Part shown: piece after piece, positions 17,717 to 25,417 of the stretch | Layout: every line of letters begins with the position of its first letter | Numbering within the stretch: the stretch's first letter is position 1 | NCBI GenBank assembly: GCA_015485695.1 | Contig: WFTB01000031.1 | Location: 1-36,361, forward strand | Source of the DNA: Patescibacteria group bacterium | Lineage (GTDB): Bacteria; Patescibacteriota; Patescibacteriia; WFTA01; S139-112 | Length of the DNA: 36,361 bases | Direction of reading: 5' to 3' | Notes under the pieces: model-generated | Database searches by the model: none | What the model saw: the letters and a program-made list of their open reading frames with translations, nothing else | What the model was told of the DNA's origin: nothing | Program-made: the position numbers and the translations under genes

Positions 17717-17860
17717 ATGCCTAAAAGAACATATCAACCGAAAAAAAGAAAAAGAGCGCGAACTCACGGATTTAGGTCTAGAATGAGCAGTTCTTCCGGA
17801 AAGAAAATTTTGGCTCGAAGACGTCTTAAAGGCAGAAAAAGAATTGCTGTTTCTGTTTAG
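17717..17860 (+). CDS. rpmH: 50S ribosomal protein L34
   Basis: [47 protein letters not shown]. Confidence 0.96.
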   Translation: MPKRTYQPKKRKRARTHGFRSRMSSSSGKKILARRRLKGRKRIAVSV

Positions 17861-17868
17861 TATTAGCG

Positions 17869-18219
17869 TTGTTTACTATGTTGTCGCGCAAGCAAAGACT
17901 TTCCAGCGACAGTGATATACGTACCGTCTTGAAAAGGGGTGCGTTTGTTGTTTCTCCGTATGTTAAAATTGTTTGGAAAGAGAGAGGTGGTGCTCATAAT
18001 GAATCAAGGTGGGTAGTGGTCGTATCCACAAAGGTTGACAAGAGAGCTGTTAAGAGGAATTTAATAAGGCGAATAGCGCAGTCTGTTATACTTTCTCTTA
18101 AAAACCCTAAAAAAAACGCGGATGTGGTGTTGTTTATAAAACCAAAGTCTGTTTTTTTAAAAAAAAACGAGCTCAAACGAGAAATTATTTCTCTTATTAA
18201 AAAATCCGGAATTGCATGA
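17869..18219 (+). CDS. rnpA: ribonuclease P protein component
   Basis: [37 protein letters not shown]; between rpmH and yidD. Confidence 0.92.
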   Translation: MFTMLSRKQRLSSDSDIRTVLKRGAFVVSPYVKIVWKERGGAHNESRWVVVVSTKVDKRAVKRNLIRRIAQSVILSLKNPKKNADVVLFIKPKSVFLKKNELKREIISLIKKSGIA

Positions 18220-18464
18220 AAAAAATTCTACTATCGTTAATACTTTTCTATCAAAAAACAGTTTCACCCGACCATGGAGTGTTTTCCGTCACTAGGTCGT
18301 TTGTCGGATGCAAGTTTTATCCGTCTTGTTCGAAATATACATACGAGTGTATAGAAAAATACGGATTGATTGCCGGGGTTTGGGGAGGTTTAAAGCGTAT
18401 TGCAAGGTGTCATCCGTGGTCTGACGGAGGTTATGACCCCGTTGTTCGAAAAAAACACGCTTAA
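18216..18464 (+). CDS. yidD: membrane protein insertion efficiency factor YidD
   Basis: [57 protein letters not shown]; overlaps the rnpA stop (ATGA). Confidence 0.94.
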   Translation: MKKILLSLILFYQKTVSPDHGVFSVTRSFVGCKFYPSCSKYTYECIEKYGLIAGVWGGLKRIARCHPWSDGGYDPVVRKKHA

Positions 18465-18517
18465 ATGTGTTACTTTTTTGACGTTATGGTTTATACTGTG
18501 ACTTGAGTGTTTGTTAA

Positions 18518-19258
18518 TTGATTTTTATGGGAATATTCGACGCAATTTTCTATCGACCCCTTTTCAATTTGTTGGTGTTTTTTTATGATGTTGTTCCTTG
18601 GAATGACGTTGGGCTTGCCATAGTGCTTGTAACAATAACCATCAAAATAATATTATTGCCGTTTTCTCTAAAAACCTTAAAGGCGCAGAAGGCTCTTCAG
18701 GATTTGCAACCGAAAATGCAAGAGTTGCAAGTTAGATACAAAGACAACAAGGAAAAACTGGCCCAAGCGACAATGGAGTTGTATAGAAAAGAAAAGGTTA
18801 ATCCTTTTTCTTCTTGTCTTCCTTTGTTGATTCAATTGCCTTTTTTGTTCGCGGTGTTTCGAGTCTTTAGAGACGGGTTTGATACAAGCAAACTTGACAT
18901 GGTCTATTCTTTCATAGATCGTCCGGATGCTCTAAATCCTGTTTCTATGGGGTTTGTTGACTTGTCGGAGCCAATATTGGCTTTGGCGGTTTTGGCGGGT
19001 ATTGCTCAGTTTTTGCAGACAAGAATGCTGACACACAACAAGCAACCTAAAACAGACGGGTCTCAGGATGAGTCAATGGCGGCCGCGATGAACAAAAACA
19101 TGATGTATGTTATGCCTGTTGTAACCGTAATAATAGGAGCCAGTTTGCCGGGTGGCCTTACTCTGTATTGGTTTTTATTCACTCTGTTGACGGTTGTCCA
19201 GCAATACGTTCAGTTCAAAGGGGAAGTTGTTTCGGGTTCACAAAAAAGCGAGCAATAG
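18518..19258 (+). CDS. yidC: YidC/Oxa1-type membrane protein insertase
   Basis: Oxa1 core: NDVGLAIVLVTITIKIILLPFSLKTLKAQKALQDLQPKMQELQVRYKDNKEKLAQATMELYRKEKVNPFSSCLPLLIQLPFLFAVFRV. Confidence 0.93.
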   Translation: MIFMGIFDAIFYRPLFNLLVFFYDVVPWNDVGLAIVLVTITIKIILLPFSLKTLKAQKALQDLQPKMQELQVRYKDNKEKLAQATMELYRKEKVNPFSSCLPLLIQLPFLFAVFRVFRDGFDTSKLDMVYSFIDRPDALNPVSMGFVDLSEPILALAVLAGIAQFLQTRMLTHNKQPKTDGSQDESMAAAMNKNMMYVMPVVTVIIGASLPGGLTLYWFLFTLLTVVQQYVQFKGEVVSGSQKSEQ

Positions 19259-19312
19259 TATCGGTTTTTTAATTTTAGAAACCTTGCGACTCACGGGTTT
19301 TTACGGAAACGA

Positions 19313-19345
19313 ACAAAACACGAGAAGAAATCTCGTGTTTTGTTG
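19313..19345 (+). terminator. intrinsic terminator
   Basis: 13-bp stem ACAAAACACGAGA/TCTCGTGTTTTGT, loop AGAAA. Confidence 0.75.
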
Positions 19346-19410
19346 TTTCGTTGACCCGAAACATTCGAATGTGTTTTAGAATTTGTTGTGTTGCTTTTCG
19401 TATCTACCGT

Positions 19411-20184
19411 TTAGAACATTCGGCTTTTGCCAACTATTAGTCGAATTTGGCGGTGGCTTGATGATATGTTAACGGGGGTTTGAACTTCTTTGAATCCGTC
19501 CACAATCACTGTTTTTTGCTCGGTTGCTTGAATATTTATATTTTCGCAAGAAAAAAAACCGGAAATCTTGGTGTCAACATCTAGCTTAAGGGCTCCTTTT
19601 TTACTTGTTTCGGTTACGACCAACTCCAAGAACATGTCGCGAGGATTTATATTTGAGTTTGTGTTTTTATCTAAAACACTCAGAGGCATATTGGCAACTC
19701 GAATTTTTGCTGAATCGGACTCGCATTTTACGGAGTATTTTTTGTTCACGGTAGCAATAAGGTTCGCGCAATGTGCTTCCAAATGACTAACGAAGAAGAT
19801 ATTATCATTGATTTGCGGAATATATATTTTTTCTATGCGCCTGCGAGCAAGGGTCATTATGGCATCTTCTCCGCAGTTTATTCCAAGAGACTCGGATATT
19901 TGAGTGTTTTTGAAAAACGGAATATATCCAACAGTCGTCTTAATCGAAAGACTTGCCAAAACGGACAGGGTTTTTGAAAACAATTCATCGTCCCCGACCA
20001 CGACCAACGTACTTTCCGTTGTCTCGGACAAATTTTTTTTGAGGGATTCGTCGACACTTGAATAAGAGTTGGAATATATGTTCTTACCTTGCAGACCAAG
20101 GGAATTCACTTTTCTTTCCAATGCCGTTAAGCGTTTTTGAAATTTTTGTTGTCGAACGTCCTGGTGGTATATGTAATAGTACAT
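19411..20184 (-). CDS. diacylglycerol-kinase-like protein with degenerate catalytic motif
   Basis: STLVVVGDDELFSKTLSVLASLSIKTTVGYIPFFKNTQISESLGI...RRIEKIYIPQINDNIFF follows the DAGK-catalytic layout; C-terminal VIVDGFKEVQTPVNI. Confidence 0.55.
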   Translation of the reverse strand: MYYYIYHQDVRQQKFQKRLTALERKVNSLGLQGKNIYSNSYSSVDESLKKNLSETTESTLVVVGDDELFSKTLSVLASLSIKTTVGYIPFFKNTQISESLGINCGEDAIMTLARRRIEKIYIPQINDNIFFVSHLEAHCANLIATVNKKYSVKCESDSAKIRVANMPLSVLDKNTNSNINPRDMFLELVVTETSKKGALKLDVDTKISGFFSCENINIQATEQKTVIVDGFKEVQTPVNISSSHRQIRLIVGKSRMF

Positions 20185-20186
20185 GT

Positions 20187-20600
20187 TCAGTCGTCTTTTT
20201 TCTTTTCTGTGGCGGAGTCACCCGATTCGTTCTTGGTTTTCGACGGGTTTTCCATGGTGATTGTTCCGTTTATCGTTGCTCCGGCTTCCATGTCTATCGA
20301 TTGAGCCGTTACATCTCCGTTTATATTGGCGCTTGATGTTATCTCCAACTTTGATTTTACGACTATTTTTCCGGTAACGGACCCGGCGATAAGGGCGTTT
20401 TCCGCGACTATATCAGCCGAGATGACGGCTTCTTCTCCCACGTGGATGTCCTTTTTTGTTTTTAAGGTGCCTTTTACTTTCCCGTCTACGATAACATCGC
20501 CGTTTCCTTTGAAGTCTCCGCTAACAGACATTGACGGGCCTATTATGGTTTCCGGGTCTTTTATCTCTATTAACGGTTCGTTCGATTGTCCTTTAAACAT
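20187..20600 (-). CDS. bactofilin family polymer-forming protein
   Basis: 137 aa beta-helix repeats: TIIGPSMSVSGDFKGNGDVIVDGKVKGTLKTKKDIHVGEEAVISADIVAENALIAGSVTGKI. Confidence 0.92.
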   Translation of the reverse strand: MFKGQSNEPLIEIKDPETIIGPSMSVSGDFKGNGDVIVDGKVKGTLKTKKDIHVGEEAVISADIVAENALIAGSVTGKIVVKSKLEITSSANINGDVTAQSIDMEAGATINGTITMENPSKTKNESGDSATEKKKDD

Positions 20601-21005
20601 AAAATATACTTAACTGCCATAAAAGCATTATAACAGCTTATCCTATGTCTTGAAATGGTGTTTGTCAATAAGAGCGAGACATGCGAGAGTTATGACGCAA
20701 ATCATATAAGACATGAACTGAATACGAAAAAAAGTGAAGGTAATTTCTCGGTTTAAGGCGATTTTACGAATCCTCTCACCAAAGTTATTGCGGAAAAACC
20801 CCAATAAAGAGCAAAAAAACTTGTTGACGGTTTTGGACCGTTCAATGTCGGAAATCTTTGTTGTCTGGTGTTGTAAAAAGCGGAACATTGCGGGTTATGT
20901 TTTCTGAGTGCGCGTATTTCAAATTTGTTTGTATTTTGTCGGAGCATACAGTGGTTTTTGTGTCGGTGTGTAAACAAAAATCAGAAAACCGTTGTTTTAA
21001 CTCAA

Positions 21006-21050
21006 AAAACAGGGAGAGCAACACACTGCAAATACCCTGTTTTTTTTGTT
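21006..21050 (-). terminator. terminator downstream of the substrate-binding protein gene
   Basis: AAAACAGGG ... CCCTGTTTT inverted repeat flanked by A/T tracts just past the stop at 21055. Confidence 0.55.
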
Positions 21051-21054
21051 TTTG

Positions 21055-22173
21055 CTATCTCTCTATCAATTCCAGGCGCCCGTTTCGCACTATTGTTATG
21101 GACTGAACCTTGTTCGAGGTGTTGTTTTTATCAAACGAGTTTAGTCCGGTTATGCCATTTGTTCGTGTGTTGTTTAGGTTGGATTTGATATTTTCCGGCG
21201 TCAAAGGTTTTCCTTTGTCGCGAACTTGTTTGACCGCGCTCATTACAAAATGCACAGCATCATAACCCAGGCCGGAGAACGACAACCCGACAGGGTCTGT
21301 TGTTTCGTCAAAAAAATTCTTATATTTTTTCTCAAATTCAGTGTTATCAGTCCATGTTTGAGTTGAATATACACCTTCTGTGTCTGTGCTTATATCAACA
21401 AGCCCGTCACCGGTGAGAAGAGTTTCAAAACCCAGCTCCCGAGCTTGTTTGGTGAGCTTCACGGTCGGTTCGGGGAAAAGAGGGTAATAAACGGCATCGC
21501 TTCTTTTTTCTTTTGCCATCAATAATATTGTACGAAAGTCGTTTTCATCGGCGGACACTCGTTTTTGAATCGCAACGACACCTCCAATCTCTTGAAATTT
21601 ATCAACAAACGCTTGCGATATGATCTCAGACCACTCGTCTTGAGCTGTCACGACAGTCACATTGCGAACCCCAAGTTCTTCGTAAGCGTATTTCGCCATC
21701 TTTTCTCCCGTTTTTTCGGTCGAATAACCAAACCCATATATTGTACTTTTCAAGTCGTTGATGGTGTCATTACTGTCCCAAAGCACCATCCCGGGTACGC
21801 CACTTTCTTTCAAAACCGAATCGAGAGATTTAACGGTATTGACGGAGGCGTTGAATATAACGCTTACCTTGTCAATGTTGATTAATTTGTTTAGTGCTTT
21901 TATGACCACGACGCTATCGAAAGATTGGTCGTCTTCGAATACCACGCTTATTTCGTTTTCTTCATATTCGGAAACGGCAAGTTGAATACCCTTTTGCATT
22001 TGAGATCCCACAAAACCAAGCTCACCACTCAACGGCAGTATGACCCCGATAGACACGGTGTTTTGAGCGGGATTTTTTTGTCTGATTGTGTTTGAAATTA
22101 TCAAAAACACAAACAAAGCAATAATCGCAATTGATAGAAGCGCGTTAATGATATTGCTGTTTTTTCTCTCCAT
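21055..22173 (-). CDS. ABC transporter substrate-binding protein (type 1 periplasmic binding fold, Leu/Ile/Val-type), N-terminally TM-anchored
   Basis: 372 aa; TM anchor, SIGVILPLSGELGFVGSQMQKGIQLAVSEYE, SGLGYDAVHFVMSAVK, GITGLNSFDKN. Confidence 0.88.
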   Translation of the reverse strand: MERKNSNIINALLSIAIIALFVFLIISNTIRQKNPAQNTVSIGVILPLSGELGFVGSQMQKGIQLAVSEYEENEISVVFEDDQSFDSVVVIKALNKLINIDKVSVIFNASVNTVKSLDSVLKESGVPGMVLWDSNDTINDLKSTIYGFGYSTEKTGEKMAKYAYEELGVRNVTVVTAQDEWSEIISQAFVDKFQEIGGVVAIQKRVSADENDFRTILLMAKEKRSDAVYYPLFPEPTVKLTKQARELGFETLLTGDGLVDISTDTEGVYSTQTWTDNTEFEKKYKNFFDETTDPVGLSFSGLGYDAVHFVMSAVKQVRDKGKPLTPENIKSNLNNTRTNGITGLNSFDKNNTSNKVQSITIVRNGRLELIER

Positions 22174-22319
22174 ACATGAAACTAATTAAACTAACATAAT
22201 AAAAACAATTGTTTAGCCTATTGTGCCTGTAATTTCTAAAAGCGTCAATAATTTTTTACAATAATTATTGAAAAAAACTTTTTTTGTTAAATATTAGCGA
22301 TTATTTATTATTTTTCATA

Positions 22320-22348
22320 TTGACAAATTGTTCTAGCAATTGTACTCT
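22320..22348 (+). promoter_or_regulatory. promoter-like element with palindromic spacer
   Basis: TTGACA, 17-nt spacer AATTG-TTCTAG-CAATTG, TACTCT; ATG at 22383. Confidence 0.45.
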
Positions 22349-22382
22349 GAGTGTGTGGCTAGTGTGAAGATAGCTTTTTTGC

Positions 22383-23111
22383 ATGAATTATGTTGAAGAA
22401 TTAAAAGACTTTGGGTTGCACGACGCGGAAGCGAGAGTGTATTTGTTTTTACTTGAAGAAGGCAGGTCGACGGTGTTGCGAGTGTCGCATCGTACGGGAA
22501 TTGCGCGCACCAACTGTTATCATATACTTGAGCGTTTGAAAACAAGGGGATTGGTAAGGGAAATAAAAAGCGGAAAGAAAAAAACATACGTCCCAAACGA
22601 TCCGGAAGCCTTGCTTAGAGAGCACTTAACAAAAGGGGAGCATTTGAAGAGGATTGTTCCCAACCTTCGGGACATATATACAACGCAAAAACACAAGCCA
22701 CGTATTCAGTTTTATGATGGTTGGGAACAGGTAAAACAAATTTACGTTCGTGTTTTGGGCGCAAATGAGGTGTATGCTTTGGGGTCTGTAAACAAGCTTA
22801 TCGAGATAGATGACAGGTTCTTTAAAGCGTACGCAAAGAAACTGAAAGCAAGAGGTGTGGTATTTCATGACATAGTTTCAAAGAAAACACACGATTATGT
22901 TCTCGAGGAATTTGGCGGTGTGTTGAAAGGGTTGCACTCAACCAAAACCCTTCCGGTCGCCTACGAAGACATTCCCACCGACATCCTTGTTTGGAGTGAT
23001 TGTGTTGCGATTAACATTCTTGATGACCCTGTTTTCGGTACCGTAATAACTCACCCATTGCTTGCCCGTACTTTTAGGACGATATTACGTGTTTTGGAAG
23101 ATGAGTTATAA
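22383..23111 (+). CDS. TrmB-like transcriptional regulator
   Basis: 242 aa; LKDFGLHDAEARVYLFLLEEGRSTVLRVSHRTGIARTNCYHILERLKTRGLV wHTH, C-terminal effector-like region. Confidence 0.85.
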   Translation: MNYVEELKDFGLHDAEARVYLFLLEEGRSTVLRVSHRTGIARTNCYHILERLKTRGLVREIKSGKKKTYVPNDPEALLREHLTKGEHLKRIVPNLRDIYTTQKHKPRIQFYDGWEQVKQIYVRVLGANEVYALGSVNKLIEIDDRFFKAYAKKLKARGVVFHDIVSKKTHDYVLEEFGGVLKGLHSTKTLPVAYEDIPTDILVWSDCVAINILDDPVFGTVITHPLLARTFRTILRVLEDEL

Positions 23112-23208
23112 AAGTTCTCGTTGTAAATATTAGTTTACGGATATATTAAACGAGAACGCAAAGGTTGAACAATGTTTTTTGATTTGCTAAAGTAACGGAA
23201 CAATTCAA

Positions 23209-23280
23209 GCCCCCATAGTTTAATGGATAAAACGAGAACCTCCTAAGTTCTAGCTCCGTGTTCGACTCGCGGTGGGGGCA
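23209..23280 (+). tRNA. tRNA-Arg (anticodon CCU)
   Basis: GCCCCCATAGTTTAATGGATAAAACGAGAACCTCCTAAGTTCTAGCTCCGTGTTCGACTCGCGGTGGGGGCA; CCA not encoded. Confidence 0.93.
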
Positions 23281-23361
23281 CAACTTGTTTGCCGGAGAAC
23301 GAGTTCCAAGATATTCTACACCCTACTTCTAAACTACTCTGGAAAAAACTCGGAAAACAGG

Positions 23362-23398
23362 CACCAAAAAACACCTTTTCGTAAGGTGTTTTTTGGTG
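23362..23398 (-). terminator. hairpin terminator overlapping the tRNA-Val 3' end
   Basis: 16-bp perfect stem CACCAAAAAACACCTT/AAGGTGTTTTTTGGTG, 5-nt loop. Confidence 0.7.
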
Positions 23399-23470
23399 GG
23401 CGATACAAGATTCGAACTTGTGACCTCCACGATGTCAACGTGGCGCTCTAACCAGCTGAGCTAACCGCCC
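23394..23470 (-). tRNA. tRNA-Val (anticodon GAC), CCA encoded
   Basis: Minus strand GGGCGGTTAGCTCAGCTGGTTAGAGCGCCACGTTGACATCGTGGAGGTCACAAGTTCGAATCTTGTATCGCCCACCA. Confidence 0.95.
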
Positions 23471-23584
23471 TTGTACCTGAATGTACAGGTGTCGCCTTCA
23501 ATAGAAGAGGGTTTTTCAGAGTTCATTAACAAACTTTGAATCTTGTTTGTATGGGGCAACTCTGTGAAATAAATTTATTGGTTG

Positions 23585-23668
23585 TGCGGACGAGAGGACT
23601 TGAACCTCCACAGCCTTACGGCCACTAGCCCCTCAAGCTAGCGTGTCTACCAATTCCACCACGTCCGC
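23585..23668 (-). tRNA. tRNA-Leu (anticodon GAG)
   Basis: Minus strand GCGGACGTGGTGGAATTGGTAGACACGCTAGCTTGAGGGGCTAG...GGTTCAAGTCCTCTCGTCCGCA; CCA not encoded. Confidence 0.95.
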
Positions 23669-23734
23669 GCGGTTATTTATAAACACAAAACCGAAACACT
23701 CAACGTTCAGAATAATACCAAGGGCATGAATTCC

Positions 23735-24082
23735 TCAGTTTGAAGCAAAACGAACCTCTTTTAGTTTTTTCTTAAAAGTCCTCAAATACCAAAGCTTTGC
23801 TCTGCGAACCTTGGCTTGCTTTATTATCTCAACTTTTTCTATGTTTGGAGAGTGTATTGGAAAAATTCTTTCTACGCCAATACCTCCGGAAACTTTTCTT
23901 ACAGTAAAAGTGCCTCCATTTTCGTTCCCATGCTTTTTGGATAAAACCAAACCTTCGAATACTTGGATTCTTTCTTTTGTTTCGCCTTTGGCGTTTGTTT
24001 CCTTGATTTTCTGGTGAACCTTTACGGTCATTCCGGGAACAACGTCTTTGGGGTTGTGGTCTTTTGTTAACTCTTTGGTCAT
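23735..24082 (-). CDS. rplS: 50S ribosomal protein L19
   Basis: [71 protein letters not shown]. Confidence 0.96.
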   Translation of the reverse strand: MTKELTKDHNPKDVVPGMTVKVHQKIKETNAKGETKERIQVFEGLVLSKKHGNENGGTFTVRKVSGGIGVERIFPIHSPNIEKVEIIKQAKVRRAKLWYLRTFKKKLKEVRFASN

Positions 24083-24268
24083 ATTGATATCTTGTTGAAT
24101 AACGAGCGAATAATAACAGTATTGTTCTTTTATGTCAATTAGCCGTTCTTTATCATGTTAAAGTCAAAATATTTGCTATAATGTGTTTTTTTGTCTTGTG
24201 TGAATTCCAATTTCATTGGATGCGAAGAAGGGTTTGTGTTGTTTTTTGTTGAAATAAACGAAATTTTG

Positions 24269-25240
24269 TTAAAAAACCACTTGTTTGCCGTATTTTTTGT
24301 TTAATTCGTCCAAAAAACTTTGTAAAACCAAATCCATATCCGCGACGTGAAAACGTTGAGTGTCGCTTGAGTCTTTGAATCCGATTGAGTGAGCGTGTAA
24401 AAACGGCCTGTTTATTTTTTTGTCAATTGACAGGCGTTTGGTTTTCGAGTTGCTGTAGATGTTGTCTCCTATTATCGGGTGTCCGTACGCGAACAAGTGA
24501 ACCCTTATTTGGTGGGTGCGACCAGTCCTTGGAAAAACATGCAAAAGCGTTGAGTTTGGGAATCTTTGCGCTACCTCTATTTCGGTAATTGCGTCTTTCC
24601 CTATTGATTTATCTGTGTGCGCGGACATAAAACCAGTTTTTTTTCGGCTTATTGTATACTCTATCGAGTCAAATTCGGGAATTACCGCGCCGTGCACGAG
24701 AGCTATGTATTTTTTTTGTACGGTGTGGTTTTTGAATTGATTCTTTAGGTGTTCAAACATGTTTTGCGTTCGCGCGATTATAATCACTCCGGAAACGAGC
24801 TTGTCCAGGCGATGCACAACCCCCGGCCTTGTCGGGTCGTCTCCCACCTTTGAAATTTCCGGAAAACGACTTACGGCAAGATCGATCAGAGTCGAGCCCG
24901 TAGGGTGTGAATTGTCCGGGTGAACGACCAAGCCGGACGGTTTGTTGACCGCTATGTAATCCGGAGTTTCTTTGATTATGTCAAGTTCATACTCGCATGT
25001 AGCCACAACCTTGCCGGCAACACCTTCTTCGTCGCCTCGGTGGTTTACGATTATTTTATCTCCGTTTTTTAATATATGATTTTTCTTTTTGAGTTCACCG
25101 TTAACCGACACCAGCTTGTCCAGTATTAATTTTTGAGCTTTGGACCGAGAAACGCCCAAAGACTCAGACACGAAAGAGTCCAACCTGACTTGATTGTCTT
25201 TGTTTTGTTGTGAGAACGGGTATTCATTCATATTAAACAT
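24269..25240 (-). CDS. RluA/RluD family pseudouridine synthase
   Basis: S4 domain (RLDSFVSESLGVSRSKAQKLI), catalytic GVVHRLDKLVSGVIIIARTQ, GRTHQIRVHL. Confidence 0.95.
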   Translation of the reverse strand: MFNMNEYPFSQQNKDNQVRLDSFVSESLGVSRSKAQKLILDKLVSVNGELKKKNHILKNGDKIIVNHRGDEEGVAGKVVATCEYELDIIKETPDYIAVNKPSGLVVHPDNSHPTGSTLIDLAVSRFPEISKVGDDPTRPGVVHRLDKLVSGVIIIARTQNMFEHLKNQFKNHTVQKKYIALVHGAVIPEFDSIEYTISRKKTGFMSAHTDKSIGKDAITEIEVAQRFPNSTLLHVFPRTGRTHQIRVHLFAYGHPIIGDNIYSNSKTKRLSIDKKINRPFLHAHSIGFKDSSDTQRFHVADMDLVLQSFLDELNKKYGKQVVF

Positions 25241-25417
25241 GATGACACAAAAGGTTCCAGATTATGAGCGTAAGTGGTACAATGTGTTTGGTGAGATCGA
25301 ACCGTGTTTGTTGCGTTCGGGCGCTCGACCGTTTATCGGTCACTTCCGTTTCGGGCGCGTGTTTCGGTTTTAAAATCGCTTAATATTAGGTTGTCACCAA
25401 TTAGATTACATTTATTT

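Noticed and set aside
20643-20888. 81-aa minus-strand ORF
   Set aside because: No family match recognised and no clear ribosome site; not called as CDS, only flagged as an unexplained spacer.
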